Shown here: piece by piece, positions 34,902-43,876 of the stretch
Numbering within the stretch: position 1 is the stretch's first letter
Layout: every line of letters begins with the position of its first letter
DNA from: Sulfitobacter alexandrii
GTDB taxonomy: Bacteria; Pseudomonadota; Alphaproteobacteria; Rhodobacterales; Rhodobacteraceae
Assembly: GCF_001886735.1 (NCBI RefSeq)
Contig: NZ_CP018076.1
Location: forward strand, 992,001 to 1,056,000
Direction: 5' to 3'
Length of the DNA stretch: 64,000 nt
Notes under the pieces: generated by a model
Database searches by the model: none
Told to the model about the DNA's origin: nothing
Seen by the model: only the letters and a program-made list of their open reading frames with translations
Position numbers and translations under genes: made by a program

Positions 34902-36308
34902 ATGTCTGATCAGGTCGAGTTGCAGGAAGACGCCCCCGAAGAGGAGGCGGAGCGCACGGATTACGCGCTCGAGCCCAAGAAGGTCGCCGCGGTTCTCTAT
35001 GCCGTGGACATCGAGGATCGCGACAAGCTCGTCGAGTTGATGGAGCCTCTGCACCCGGCCGATATCGCCGACCTTCTGGAGCAGGTGAACGCCTTTGACC
35101 GCAGCCGGTTGATCCGGCTTTACGGGATGGAATTCGACGGCGACATCCTGTCGGAGCTGGATGAGAGCATACGCGAGGACGTCATCGCGGTGCTGACGCC
35201 GCAGGTGCTGACGCAGGCGGTGCGCGACCTCGACAGCGACGACGTGGTGGACCTGATCGAGGACCTGGAGGATGCGCAGCAGGAAGCGATCCTCGGCGCG
35301 CTGGAAGACACCGAGCGTGCGGCGGTCCAGCAGTCGCTGAGCTATCCCGAGTATTCCGCGGGCCGCCTGATGCAGCGCGAGGTCGTGATGGCGCCGGAAC
35401 ACTGGACCGTGGGCGAGGCCATCGACCATCTGCGCAATACGCCCGAGGAAGACCTTCCCGACCAGTTCTACCACATCATCATGGTGGACCCGCGCCTGCA
35501 TCCGGTGGGCAACGTGACGCTGGGCAAGCTGATGCGGTCCAAGCGCGCGACACCCCTCAAGGACCTGCTGGAGCAGACCTTCCAGGTCATTCCGGCGATG
35601 CGGGACGAGGGGGACGTGGCCTACGCCTTCAACCAGTATCACCTGATTTCCGCCCCTGTCGTCGATGACGAGGGGCGCCTGATCGGGGTCATCACCATCG
35701 ACGACGCCATGGCCGTGCTGGACGAGGAACACGAGGAGGACATCCTGCGGCTGGCCGGTGTGGACGGTGAATCGACCCTGTCGGACTCGGTGCGTGCGAC
35801 CACCCGCCGCCGGCTGCCCTGGCTGGCGGTCAACCTCGTGACGGCGATTGCCGCGTCGATCGTGATCTCCTTCTTCGAGGAGGCGATCGCGCAGGTCGTG
35901 GCCCTTGCCGTGCTGATGCCCATCGTCGCCTCCATGGGGGGCAACGCGGGCACCCAGAGCCTGACCGTGGCGGTGCGGGCCATCGCGACCAAGGACCTCA
36001 CGGGGTCGAACGTCTGGCGGGTCATCCGCCGCGAATGCGCGGTCGGGCTGATCAACGGCGCGGTGTTCGCGGTTGTCATGGGGATCGTGGGACTGGTCTG
36101 GTTCGGCTCGCCCGCGCTGGGCTACGTGATCGCGGCGGCCATGGTGATCAACATGGTGATCGCCGGGCTGGCTGGCACCGGGATCCCGGTGCTGCTCGAG
36201 AAGGTCGGTGTGGACCCGGCGCTCGCCTCGGGGGCCTTCGTCACCACGGTGACGGACGTCGTGGGCTTCTTCGCCTTTCTCGGACTGGCGGCGGCGGTGC
36301 TTCTGTGA
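34902..36308 (+). CDS. mgtE: Magnesium transporter MgtE
   Basis: A 468-residue Mg2+ channel/transporter. The order is a cytoplasmic N-domain (about 35-150, with LHPADIADLLEQV), two CBS domains (about 150-280, FYHIIMVDPRLHPVG and LIGVITIDDAM) and five membrane helices (about 295-468). The selectivity motif MGGNAGTQSLTVAVRA lies in the second helix region. The CBS and N domains close the pore when Mg2+ is high. Its stop overlaps the GTG start of the cyclo-ligase gene. Confidence 0.96.
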   Translation: MSDQVELQEDAPEEEAERTDYALEPKKVAAVLYAVDIEDRDKLVELMEPLHPADIADLLEQVNAFDRSRLIRLYGMEFDGDILSELDESIREDVIAVLTPQVLTQAVRDLDSDDVVDLIEDLEDAQQEAILGALEDTERAAVQQSLSYPEYSAGRLMQREVVMAPEHWTVGEAIDHLRNTPEEDLPDQFYHIIMVDPRLHPVGNVTLGKLMRSKRATPLKDLLEQTFQVIPAMRDEGDVAYAFNQYHLISAPVVDDEGRLIGVITIDDAMAVLDEEHEEDILRLAGVDGESTLSDSVRATTRRRLPWLAVNLVTAIAASIVISFFEEAIAQVVALAVLMPIVASMGGNAGTQSLTVAVRAIATKDLTGSNVWRVIRRECAVGLINGAVFAVVMGIVGLVWFGSPALGYVIAAAMVINMVIAGLAGTGIPVLLEKVGVDPALASGAFVTTVTDVVGFFAFLGLAAAVLL

Positions 36309-36868
36309 CCGATCTGGCAGCGGTCAAGGCGGCGGCGCGCAAGGCCGCCTTCGCCCGGCGCAAGCCGCTTTACGACAGCGCGACCGCCGCGCAGGCAGGC
36401 TACCTCAGCGAAGTGCTGGCAGGCTATCGCGGTGTGCCGCTGTCAGGTTTCATGCCGATCCGGACGGAAATCGACCCGACGCCGGCCATGGCCGAGGCGG
36501 CGGCCCACGGACAGGTGGGCGTGCCGGTGATCGAGGCGGCAGCACAGCCGCTGAAATTCGCCTCCTGGCAGCCGGGAACAGAAATGGTCCCGGGCGCCTT
36601 CGGGGCGCTGATCCCGGCGCTGCCGGCATTCTTCGAACCCGAGATCCTGATCGTGCCCCTGCTGGCGTTCAATCGCGCGGGCGGTCGGCTTGGCTATGGC
36701 GGCGGCTTCTACGATCGCACGCTGCAGATGCTGCGCGACCGGCGTCCGACGATGGCCATCGGCTTTGCGTTTGCGGGGCAGGAGGTGGATGACCTGCCGC
36801 TCGAACCCACCGACGAGCGGCTGGACCTCATCGTGACCGAAGCCGGCGTGATCGAGATCTCCGGCTGA
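36305..36868 (+). CDS. 5-formyltetrahydrofolate cyclo-ligase
   Basis: A 187-residue enzyme converting 5-formyl-THF to 5,10-methenyl-THF with ATP. The signature GGRLGYGGGFYDRTL (about residues 122-136) and FMPIRTEIDPTPAM are present. The start is GTG at 36305, whose GTGA overlaps the mgtE stop. The frame is open further upstream inside mgtE, which is not coding in this frame. Basic N-terminal helix (AARKAAFARRK) fits the family. Confidence 0.93.
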   Translation: MTDLAAVKAAARKAAFARRKPLYDSATAAQAGYLSEVLAGYRGVPLSGFMPIRTEIDPTPAMAEAAAHGQVGVPVIEAAAQPLKFASWQPGTEMVPGAFGALIPALPAFFEPEILIVPLLAFNRAGGRLGYGGGFYDRTLQMLRDRRPTMAIGFAFAGQEVDDLPLEPTDERLDLIVTEAGVIEISG

Positions 36869-36966
36869 ACCGGACAGGCCGCGCGCGGACCGGGCAGGGC
36901 AGGGACCGCGACAGGGGGCGACCCCGCGGGGGATTGCATCAGCCGAAAACCGGGTTCAAGAACACG

Positions 36967-36986
36967 CCGCAGGGACCGCCCTGCGG
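36967..36986 (+). terminator. Hairpin downstream of mgtE operon
   Basis: CCGCAGGG and CCCTGCGG form an eight-base-pair perfect stem with a four-base loop. There is no T-run, so factor-independent termination is doubtful. It ends 17 bases before the next start codon. Confidence 0.35.
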
Positions 36987-37003
36987 AATGTCCGGTCGCC
37001 CTC

Positions 37004-38194
37004 ATGCTGCTCAATCTCTTGATCTTCGCCGCCGTCGCCGCTGCCTCCGCGATCCTGTGGTGGCCGCGCCTGCGGTCCTCGGCCATCTGGCGGGCGATGA
37101 CCACGCCGCTGGCCTCCATCATCGGCAGCGGCTTTCTGGTGCTGGGGCCGATCCTGACCAACGCCTACGGCGCCTATGCACCTGCCGTCATGGCAGCGCT
37201 CTGCCTTGGCAGCTACCTGCTGGGCGGTGCCATACGCTACAACATGCGCGCGGCCGACGCCCGCGATGCCCCGTGGCCGGACGGGATCGAAACCGTCGCC
37301 TCCTGGGCGCTGGCGTTCGCCTACATCGTGTCCGTGGCCTATTACCTCAATCTCTTCGGTGCATTCGCCGTCAGCTTGACCCGCTTCGACGATCCGATCT
37401 TTGCCCGATCCGTCACGACGGCGGTCTATGCCATCATCTGCGGTGTCGGCTGGACCAGCGGGTTCCGCTCGCTCGAGGCGATGGAGTACCTTTCCGTCAG
37501 CATCAAGCTGGCCATCATCGCCGGTCTGCTGGTCGGACTGGGCTTCTTCTTTGGTGACAAGGCGGCGCGGGGCGGGCTGGTCTTTCTCGAGACCGGCGTG
37601 ACCGGCTGGGGCGCGATCACCCTCGGTTTCGGCCTGATCGTGACCGTTCAGGGTTTCGAAACCTCCCGCTATCTCGGCGCGACCTACGACACCGAAACGC
37701 GGGTGCGGTCGATGAAATGGGCGCAGTGGCTGTCGTCGGCGATCTACCTGACCTATATCCTGCTGATCGGCTTTACCTTCCGGCGCGACCAGCTGGCTTT
37801 CAGCGAAACGGCTATCGTGGACATGATGGGGGTGATCACCCCGATCCTGCCGCTGCTGCTGGTGGTGGCCGCGCTCGCGGCGCAGTTCAGCGCGGCGGTG
37901 GCCGATACCAGCGGCTCCGGCGGGCTGATGTCCGAACTGTCGGCGGGGCGCATCCGGCCCCGGGCCGGCTATGCGATCCTGACGGCGACAGGGGTGGCGC
38001 TCACCTGGGCGACGGACGTGTTCCGGATTATCAGCCTCGCCTCACGTGCTTTCGCGGTCTACTACGCCCTGCAGTGCGCCGTTGCCGCGCTGGCCGCTGT
38101 CCGGCGCGGCGACAGGGCGCGCGCCGCGGGCTTTGGCGGTCTGGCGATCCTTGCCGCGTCGATCGCCGTATTCGGACAGGCGGTCGAGGGGTAG
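37004..38194 (+). CDS. Multi-pass membrane protein, APC-superfamily-like permease
   Basis: A 396-residue integral membrane protein with about 11 hydrophobic helices. Early helices carry ASIIGSGFLVLGPILTNAYG, where the GSGF break resembles the unwound helix 1 of APC-type transporters. Middle loops hold GWTSGFRSLEAMEY and FGLIVTVQGFETSRYLGATYD, the latter also APC-like. I cannot assign a substrate. It lies between the folate gene and the YmdB-type gene on the same strand, 49 bases from the latter. Confidence 0.75.
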   Translation: MLLNLLIFAAVAAASAILWWPRLRSSAIWRAMTTPLASIIGSGFLVLGPILTNAYGAYAPAVMAALCLGSYLLGGAIRYNMRAADARDAPWPDGIETVASWALAFAYIVSVAYYLNLFGAFAVSLTRFDDPIFARSVTTAVYAIICGVGWTSGFRSLEAMEYLSVSIKLAIIAGLLVGLGFFFGDKAARGGLVFLETGVTGWGAITLGFGLIVTVQGFETSRYLGATYDTETRVRSMKWAQWLSSAIYLTYILLIGFTFRRDQLAFSETAIVDMMGVITPILPLLLVVAALAAQFSAAVADTSGSGGLMSELSAGRIRPRAGYAILTATGVALTWATDVFRIISLASRAFAVYYALQCAVAALAAVRRGDRARAAGFGGLAILAASIAVFGQAVEG

Positions 38195-38243
38195 GGCGGC
38201 GCTGGCCCTTGCCCTCGGCACCGTGTAGGCCTATCGCAGGGGT

Positions 38244-39056
38244 ATGAACATACTCTTTCTCGGCGATGTGATGGGCCGCGCTGGGCGCCGTGCCATCACC
38301 GAAAACCTCGACCGCCTGCGGACGGACTGGAAACTCGACTTCATCGTCGTGAACGGCGAGAACGCGACCGGCGGCATGGGCCTGTCGGGCGCGCATGCCA
38401 AGCTGCTGCTGGATGCCGGCGCCGACTGCCTGACGCTGGGCGACCATGCCTTCGACCAAAAGGACATGCTCAGTTTCATCGAGCAGGAGCCGCGTATCAT
38501 CCGGCCGCTGAACTTTTCCAAGTCCGCGCCGGGCCGGGGCGCGCGCCTGTTCTCGGCGCGCAACGGCAAGAAAGTGCTGGTCACGCAGGCGCTCGGGCAG
38601 GTTTTCATGAAGCGGCCCTTCGACGATCCCTTCTCGGCGCTGGAGCCGGTGCTGAAGACCCATCCGCCCGGCGGGCTGGCACAAGCCGTCATCGTGGATT
38701 TCCACTGCGAGGCGACGTCGGAGAAGATGGCGATGGGCCACTGGTGCGACGGGCGGGCGTCGCTGGTGGTGGGCACCCACACCCATGTGCCAACGGCGGA
38801 TGCGATGATCCTGCCCGGTGGTACCGCCTACATGACCGACGCGGGCATGTGCGGCGACTACCATTCCGTCATCGGGATGGAAAAGACGGAGCCGCTGCGG
38901 CGGTTCATCACCGGCATGCCGAAGGAACGGTTCGTTCCCGCGAACGGCGAGGCGACGCTTTCGGGCATCTACATCGAGACGGACGACCGCACCGGTCGGG
39001 CCACGCGGGTGGTTCCCGTCCGGACGGGTGGCACGTTGCAGCAAAGCGCGCCCTGA
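38244..39056 (+). CDS. YmdB-type metallophosphoesterase (TIGR00282)
   Basis: A 270-residue calcineurin-like phosphoesterase. Metal-site motifs: FLGDVMGRAGR (Asp8), VVNGENATGGMGL, TLGDHAFDQKDML and VVGTHTHVPTADAMIL. The family includes Bacillus YmdB, a 2',3'-cyclic nucleotide phosphodiesterase that affects biofilm and motility decisions. It follows the permease-like gene in the same direction, close to the cyclo-ligase, an order often kept in alphaproteobacteria. Confidence 0.93.
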   Translation: MNILFLGDVMGRAGRRAITENLDRLRTDWKLDFIVVNGENATGGMGLSGAHAKLLLDAGADCLTLGDHAFDQKDMLSFIEQEPRIIRPLNFSKSAPGRGARLFSARNGKKVLVTQALGQVFMKRPFDDPFSALEPVLKTHPPGGLAQAVIVDFHCEATSEKMAMGHWCDGRASLVVGTHTHVPTADAMILPGGTAYMTDAGMCGDYHSVIGMEKTEPLRRFITGMPKERFVPANGEATLSGIYIETDDRTGRATRVVPVRTGGTLQQSAP

Positions 39057-39171
39057 GCCCCACCGCCTGTGCCGTTTCGGCACCCATTCCACACCGAGAC
39101 TCCACGCGCGCTTGCAGGGCGCCGCGTGTTGGATCACAGTGCCCGATGATCCATCAAAAGGTTGCAACACC

Positions 39172-40947
39172 TTGCTGAACTTCCTGAGTTTTTCACCCAC
39201 CGAAAGTGCCGTTCTGACGCTGACCGTCGTCGTGATCATGTTCGTGCTGTTCCTGCGTGAATCCTTCCCGACCGAGGTGGTCGCGATCGCGGGGGCCGCG
39301 ACCTTGCTGGCGATCGGTGTGCTGCCCTACGAGGACGCGCAGGCGGTGCTGTCCAATTCCGCCCCGTGGACCATCGCCGCGATGTTCATCGTGATGGGCG
39401 CGCTGGTACGCACCGGGGCTCTGGACGTGCTCACGCAGACCGCCGAACGCTACGCCCGCAGCCATCCCAAGTCCGCGGTGGTGGGTGTCATTCTTTCGGT
39501 CATGGGCGCTTCCGCGATCATGAACAACACGCCGGTGGTGGTGGTCATGATTCCGGTCGTGGTACAGCTCAGCAAGACGCTGGGCGCCAAGGCGTCGAAA
39601 CTGCTGATCCCGCTCAGCTACGCGGCGATCATGGGCGGATCGCTCACGCTGATCGGCACCTCGACGAACCTGCTGGTGGACGGCGTGGCGCGGTCACAGG
39701 GGCTTGCGCCCTTCGGCATCTTCGAGATCCTGCCGATCGGCCTCGTGGTTTGCGTCACGGGCCTGCTCTACATGGGGCTGCTGGGTCGCAAGCTGCTGCC
39801 CGATCGCGACAGCATGGCCACGATGCTCAGCGACCGGTCCAAGATGAAATTCTTCACCGAAGCGGTGATCCCGCCCGAGAGCAACCTGATCGGTCGCGAG
39901 GTGCTGGACGTGAACCTGTTCAAGCGCGAGGGCGTGCGCCTGATCGACGTGATCCGCGGCGATCAGTCGCTGCGCCGCGCGTTGCAGGGGGTCGAATTGC
40001 AGGTGGGGGACCGGGTGGTCCTGCGGACCGAGATGACGGAACTGCTCAGCCTGCAGAAGAACAAGGAACTCAAACGGGTCGACCAGCTTTCGGCCGTGGA
40101 AACACGCACAGTCGAGGTGCTCATCACGCCGGGATGCCGCATGGTGGGCCGCTCGCTTGGGTCCATGCGCCTGCGCCGGCGGTATGGCGTCTATCCGCTG
40201 GCGGTTCACCGCCGCAACCAGAACATCGGGCGCCAGCTCGACGACCTGATCGTCAAGGTCGGCGATACGCTGCTTCTGGAGGGGGCCCCGGAAGACATCC
40301 AGCGGCTGGCGGCCGACATGGACATGGTCGATGTAAGTACGCCGTCCGCACGCGCTTTTCGCCGGGGACACGCGCCCATCGCCATCGGCGCGCTGATCGG
40401 GATCGTCGTGCTGGCGGCGCTGAACGTCGCCCCGATCCTGCTTCTGGCGGTGATCGCCGTGGCGCTGGTGCTGGTGACCGGCTGTATCGACGCCGAAGAA
40501 GCCTTCTCCTTTGTCGACGGTCGGTTGCTCGCGCTGATCTTTGCCATGCTCGCGGTGGGGGCGGGGCTGCAGAATTCCGGTGCCATCGCGCTCATCGTCG
40601 ACGGGATCGCCCCGACGCTGGCGACCCTGCCGCCCGGGGCCGTGATCTTTGCCGTCTTCCTGCTGACGACGCTGCTGACAGAGGTCGTGTCCAACAACGC
40701 GGTGGCAGTCATCATGACACCGATCGCGATTTCGCTGGCGACGGCGTTGGGGCTGGACCCACGCCCGCTGGTCGTGGCGGTGATGATCGCGGCGTCCTGC
40801 GCCTTTGCAACGCCGATCGGATACCAGACCAACACGCTGGTCTACGGTCCGGGCGGCTATCGCTTCACCGACTTCCTGCGCATCGGCGGGCCTCTGAACC
40901 TGCTGATGTCCGTCGTGGCGAGCCTCGCGATCCCGTTTCTCTTCTAG
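39172..40947 (+). CDS. SLC13/DASS permease with two TrkA-C domains
   Basis: A 591-residue carrier with membrane helices on both sides of a cytoplasmic pair of TrkA-C (RCK-C) domains (about 210-385). Transport motifs: SAIMNNTPVVVVMIPVV in the first half and the matching VSNNAVAVIMTPIAISLA in the second, with GGSLTLIGTSTNLLVDG and AFATPIGYQTNTLVYGPGGY as the SNT-type loops. SLC13 members take up divalent anions such as sulfate, dicarboxylates or arsenite; the substrate is unknown here. The start is uncertain: TTG 39172 gives MLNFLSFSPTESAVL, with GTG at 39139 as an alternative. A paralogue lies at 43877-45649. Confidence 0.88.
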   Translation: MLNFLSFSPTESAVLTLTVVVIMFVLFLRESFPTEVVAIAGAATLLAIGVLPYEDAQAVLSNSAPWTIAAMFIVMGALVRTGALDVLTQTAERYARSHPKSAVVGVILSVMGASAIMNNTPVVVVMIPVVVQLSKTLGAKASKLLIPLSYAAIMGGSLTLIGTSTNLLVDGVARSQGLAPFGIFEILPIGLVVCVTGLLYMGLLGRKLLPDRDSMATMLSDRSKMKFFTEAVIPPESNLIGREVLDVNLFKREGVRLIDVIRGDQSLRRALQGVELQVGDRVVLRTEMTELLSLQKNKELKRVDQLSAVETRTVEVLITPGCRMVGRSLGSMRLRRRYGVYPLAVHRRNQNIGRQLDDLIVKVGDTLLLEGAPEDIQRLAADMDMVDVSTPSARAFRRGHAPIAIGALIGIVVLAALNVAPILLLAVIAVALVLVTGCIDAEEAFSFVDGRLLALIFAMLAVGAGLQNSGAIALIVDGIAPTLATLPPGAVIFAVFLLTTLLTEVVSNNAVAVIMTPIAISLATALGLDPRPLVVAVMIAASCAFATPIGYQTNTLVYGPGGYRFTDFLRIGGPLNLLMSVVASLAIPFLF

Positions 40948-41978
40948 GCGCTGCGTTTCTCCAGCCGTTCCTTCAGGATCTCGGCAAAGCCGTCGCGGGC
41001 GGCGAGGAAGTTGCGGGTAAGCGGCGCGGTCAGGGTCGTCTGATCCGAGAAGTAGGCCCCCACCTCTGCGATATGGACGGCAAACGCGGGGTTGCGCCCC
41101 GCGTCGTCAAACCTGCGGATATGCTGCTTGCTGGCCCAGCCGCGTTTCTTCGCTTCGCGGGCGACGAGGTTCAGGCGCTGCGTCGCGTGAAAGGTCATGT
41201 AGATGGCGAGGTAGTGCATGTATTCATCCAGCGGGATGCCGCAGGATGGGTCGAAGGCGTCGATCATCATGTCCACCATCCGGTCCGGTTCGACCGGCCA
41301 CGCCTCGTCCCCGATCAGCCATGCGAAATCCTCCGCCCCGTGACGCATCCCGGCATATTCGAAATCGAACCAGCGCAGTCGGTCGTCGTCACCGAGGGCC
41401 GCGTTGCCTGAACGGCAGTCCCACTTGACGAACTGGTAGCCGGTCACGGCCACCGCCGCGCAGGCGGCGTTGCGGTCGAAGTCGTTCGAGATCCCGCCGG
41501 TCAGTTCCTCCAACTGGTCGATCCCGCCGATGAAGGTCTCCACCCAGGATTCGGTCGCGCCGAGGTGTGGCATGATCTCGTGCAGTTTCGTCTTGCGGGC
41601 CGCCGCGTGGATCCTGAAAAGCGCCGCCACGGCCTCGGCGGCAAGGTCGATCCTGCGGCTCTTGTCCACGGCGGCGATCAGCGTGTTCAGCCGCCGGGAT
41701 CCCACGTCGGACTGGAACATCACTTCTCCCGACACCCCGAGGCAGACCGGCAGATCGTCGCAGTGCTCTCCCAGTTCGCGCAGCACGTGGGCCTCCAGAT
41801 GGGTGCGGCGGAAATTGGGGCGCAGGGTCGCGATCAGGCTGCGGCCGCCGATCCGCAACCGAAAGCTCGAACGGCTTTCGCCGCCCGGTGCGGTCACGTC
41901 CTCGACCGGTCGGTCAAAGAAGGCTTCGGCGGTCCGGACGATGTGGTCGCGCGTGGTGGTGCCGGCGGTATCGGTCAT
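40944..41978 (-). CDS. APH/choline-kinase family phosphotransferase
   Basis: A 344-residue kinase-like protein. The catalytic loop reads FVKWDCRSGNAALGDD (Asp and Asn kept, Lys where most APH enzymes have His), and the metal Asp is in RWFDFEYAGMRHGAEDF. The N-terminal lobe is short (SSFRLRIGGRSLIATLRPNFRRTHLEAHVLREL). Such proteins phosphorylate small hydroxyl substrates (choline, aminoglycosides, homoserine, sugars); the substrate is not evident. Its TAG stop and that of the convergent SLC13 gene share the tetramer CTAG at 40944-40947. The ATG at 41978 is clear. Confidence 0.85.
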   Translation of the reverse strand: MTDTAGTTTRDHIVRTAEAFFDRPVEDVTAPGGESRSSFRLRIGGRSLIATLRPNFRRTHLEAHVLRELGEHCDDLPVCLGVSGEVMFQSDVGSRRLNTLIAAVDKSRRIDLAAEAVAALFRIHAAARKTKLHEIMPHLGATESWVETFIGGIDQLEELTGGISNDFDRNAACAAVAVTGYQFVKWDCRSGNAALGDDDRLRWFDFEYAGMRHGAEDFAWLIGDEAWPVEPDRMVDMMIDAFDPSCGIPLDEYMHYLAIYMTFHATQRLNLVAREAKKRGWASKQHIRRFDDAGRNPAFAVHIAEVGAYFSDQTTLTAPLTRNFLAARDGFAEILKERLEKRSA

Positions 41979-42311
41979 GAAACGGTCCTGTCAGGTTGTA
42001 CCCTCCGACCGCCCATACCAGCGCTTCGTGTTCACAATATGGCGCGGGCAGGGCGGGTCGCGCACTGATTCGGAAGCGCGCCGGCGCCATTGGTCGGCAG
42101 GGCGGAACAATCATTCGAGGGACTTCCCGACTGTTTCCCGGATGGCGCCCTTAACCAGTAAAACAAGGCGAAAAATGTCAAAATGTTTGTCCGGTACAAG
42201 GCAGTCGGGATAGAAATTCCCATCGCCTGACGTTCAGGAAACCAGCCCGCGCGCCGAACCCATTTGGCACGCCCTTGAGCGTTGTCCAGTTACGATTTGA
42301 AGGAAGCGGAT
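41979..42311. other. Divergent promoter region before the heptapeptide-repeat protein gene
   Basis: A 333-base gap between divergent genes. The stretch 42145-42240 is AT-richer and likely holds the promoter of the repeat-protein gene, but I see no strong -35/-10 pair. A TGGCACG...TTGA sequence at 42265-42280 looks like a sigma-54 promoter at first sight but has the wrong spacing. No gene or RNA was recognised. Confidence 0.45.
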
Positions 42312-43808
42312 ATGACATTCAGATTCTCGAGTTTCGGTTCTTGGGGGAAATCCCACACGAAGAGCACGTGGAACAGCAACAGCCACACCAACAAGTGGTT
42401 CGGCAACACCTGGGGGCACGGCTCCGACGGGACCGGCAAAGGGTCTGACGGCACCGGCAAGGGGTCGGATGGGTCCGGCAAGTCGTTCGACTGGTTCAAC
42501 GGCAGCGGCAAGGGTTCCGACGGCACGGGCAAGGGCAGCGGCAAGGCGTCCGACGGGACCGGCAAGGGCAGCGGCAAGGCATCCGACGGCACGGGCAAGA
42601 GCGCAGACGCGACCGGCAAGGGATCCGGCAGCGACGCCTGCGGGGGAGATTCCTATCACAACGGCGGCGTCGAGGGATCGAAGTTCGCGAAGTGGTACGA
42701 CAATCATCTCTCAGATCATTTCGGCAAGTCCCATTTCGCCGACAAGTTCGACAAGTGGTTCAACGGTCATGACGGCACCGGCAAGGGCTCAGACGGGACC
42801 GGCAAAGGCTCCGACGGCACGGGCAAGGGTTCTGACGGCACCGGCAAGGGCTGGTCGTGGGGTTCCGACGGCACCGGCAAGGGCTCCGATGGCACTGGCA
42901 AAGGTTCCGACGGCACTGGCAAAGGCTCCGACGGCACGGGCAAAGGCTCTGACGGCACCGGCAAAGGCTCCGACGGCACGGGCAAAGGCTCCGACGGCAC
43001 TGGCAACGGTTCCGACGGCACCGGCAAGGGCTCTGACGGCACGGGCAAAGGCTCCGACGGCACGGGCAAAGGCTCGGATGGCACCGGCAAGGGCTCCGAC
43101 GGCACGGGCAAAGGCTCCGATGGCGCCGGCAAGGGCTCCTGCGGCACCAAGGGCAGCGAAGAGCCCGAAGAACCGACCACGCCCGAAGAACCGGATGACG
43201 GCAAGGTCACCTATCACTACACGATGGGCGACGACGGCCAGATCGACATCTCCGTCACGCAGGATCTGCAGGGTCAGCTGTTTGTCAGCATCAGCCAGAC
43301 CGGGTATGACGGTGCGCCCACGGACATCGACGGTCTGTTCTTCAACCTGACCGACGACAGCGAACTCGACTCGCTCAACTTCTTCCCGGACGAGAATGCG
43401 CCGGGCTACCAGTTGACCGATGTCCAGACCGAGGCCGACAACGTCACCGCGCTGCCCAACGGCGCCGGGGTCGATCAGCCCTACGACGTGGGTCTGCAAT
43501 TCGGTCAGGTCGCGGACAGTGCGGAAGGGGTCGTCAGCCAGACGAACTTCACGCTCTGGTCCGACAGCGGCCCGGTCAACTTCGAAGACATCGACTTTGC
43601 CGGCATGCGCCTCGTGGTCGACTCCGAAACCGGTTCCGGCGAAGTTCTGGGCGTCAGCGCCAGCGACGATCCTTCCTTCGACCCGGCCGATGGCGCCGAC
43701 GACAGCGAGATCACGCTGGAAGACGTGATGGGGCTGATGACGGTCGAACTGGACGAGGAAGAGGAACTGGAAGAGACCGAAGAGGAAGAGGACCTGATCG
43801 AGGTCTGA
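42312..43808 (+). CDS. GSDGTGK heptapeptide-repeat protein with acidic C-terminal domain, unknown
   Basis: A 498-residue protein with no recognised family over the repeats. Residues 1-36 are Ser/Asn/Trp-rich. Block 1 (about 37-105) has imperfect GSDGTGK heptads broken by SFDWFNGSGK and KASDGTGK variants. A non-repetitive insert (YHNGGVEGSKFAKWYDNHL onward, about 114-154) follows. Block 2 has four heptads, a GWSW break, then 13 perfect-register heptads (184-274). After an EEPTTPEEPDDG hinge comes a ~200-residue beta-rich domain (VTYHYTMGDDGQIDISVTQD onward), ending in an acidic tail (DEEEELEETEEEED). There is no Sec signal or RTX nonapeptide. The start at 42312 has GAAGGAAGCG upstream; TTG at 42282 is an alternative. 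The C-terminal part recalls exported proteins of roseobacters, so secretion is possible but unproven. Confidence 0.85.
   Translation: MTFRFSSFGSWGKSHTKSTWNSNSHTNKWFGNTWGHGSDGTGKGSDGTGKGSDGSGKSFDWFNGSGKGSDGTGKGSGKASDGTGKGSGKASDGTGKSADATGKGSGSDACGGDSYHNGGVEGSKFAKWYDNHLSDHFGKSHFADKFDKWFNGHDGTGKGSDGTGKGSDGTGKGSDGTGKGWSWGSDGTGKGSDGTGKGSDGTGKGSDGTGKGSDGTGKGSDGTGKGSDGTGNGSDGTGKGSDGTGKGSDGTGKGSDGTGKGSDGTGKGSDGAGKGSCGTKGSEEPEEPTTPEEPDDGKVTYHYTMGDDGQIDISVTQDLQGQLFVSISQTGYDGAPTDIDGLFFNLTDDSELDSLNFFPDENAPGYQLTDVQTEADNVTALPNGAGVDQPYDVGLQFGQVADSAEGVVSQTNFTLWSDSGPVNFEDIDFAGMRLVVDSETGSGEVLGVSASDDPSFDPADGADDSEITLEDVMGLMTVELDEEEELEETEEEEDLIEV
42861..43133 (+). repeat. Thirteen tandem 21-base units encoding GSDGTGK
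   Basis: Each unit encodes GSDGTGK; unit 7 ends in Asn and unit 13 has Ala for Thr. The DNA differs between units almost only at silent sites: the Thr codon is ACC, ACT or ACG, and the Ser codon is TCC, TCT or TCG. A looser set of related units covers 42420-42620 and 42777-42850. Confidence 0.95.
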
Positions 43809-43831
43809 TCCGGATCATCCGGTCGAAGCTC

Positions 43832-43860
43832 GGGGCGCACGGGAAACCGTGCGCCCCTTT
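43832..43860 (+). terminator. Strong intrinsic terminator after the repeat protein gene
   Basis: GGGGCGCACGG (43832-43842) pairs perfectly with CCGTGCGCCCC (43847-43857) around a GAAA tetraloop, followed by TTT. It lies 23 bases after the stop. The hairpin can also serve the convergent SLC13 gene. Confidence 0.85.
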
Positions 43861-43876
43861 CGCGTTCGCGGGTGGA

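Noticed and set aside
42265..42280. TGGCACG...TTGA as a sigma-54 promoter before the repeat protein
   Set aside because: The gap between the two elements is one base short and the second lacks the GC of the -12 box.
42861..43133. Regular short repeats suggestive of a CRISPR array
   Set aside because: There are no unique spacers; the 21-base units are contiguous and encode GSDGTGK in frame.
42312..43808. Assignment of the heptad protein as an RTX toxin
   Set aside because: No GGxGxDxxx nonapeptides are present and the Gly/Asp spacing is seven, not nine.
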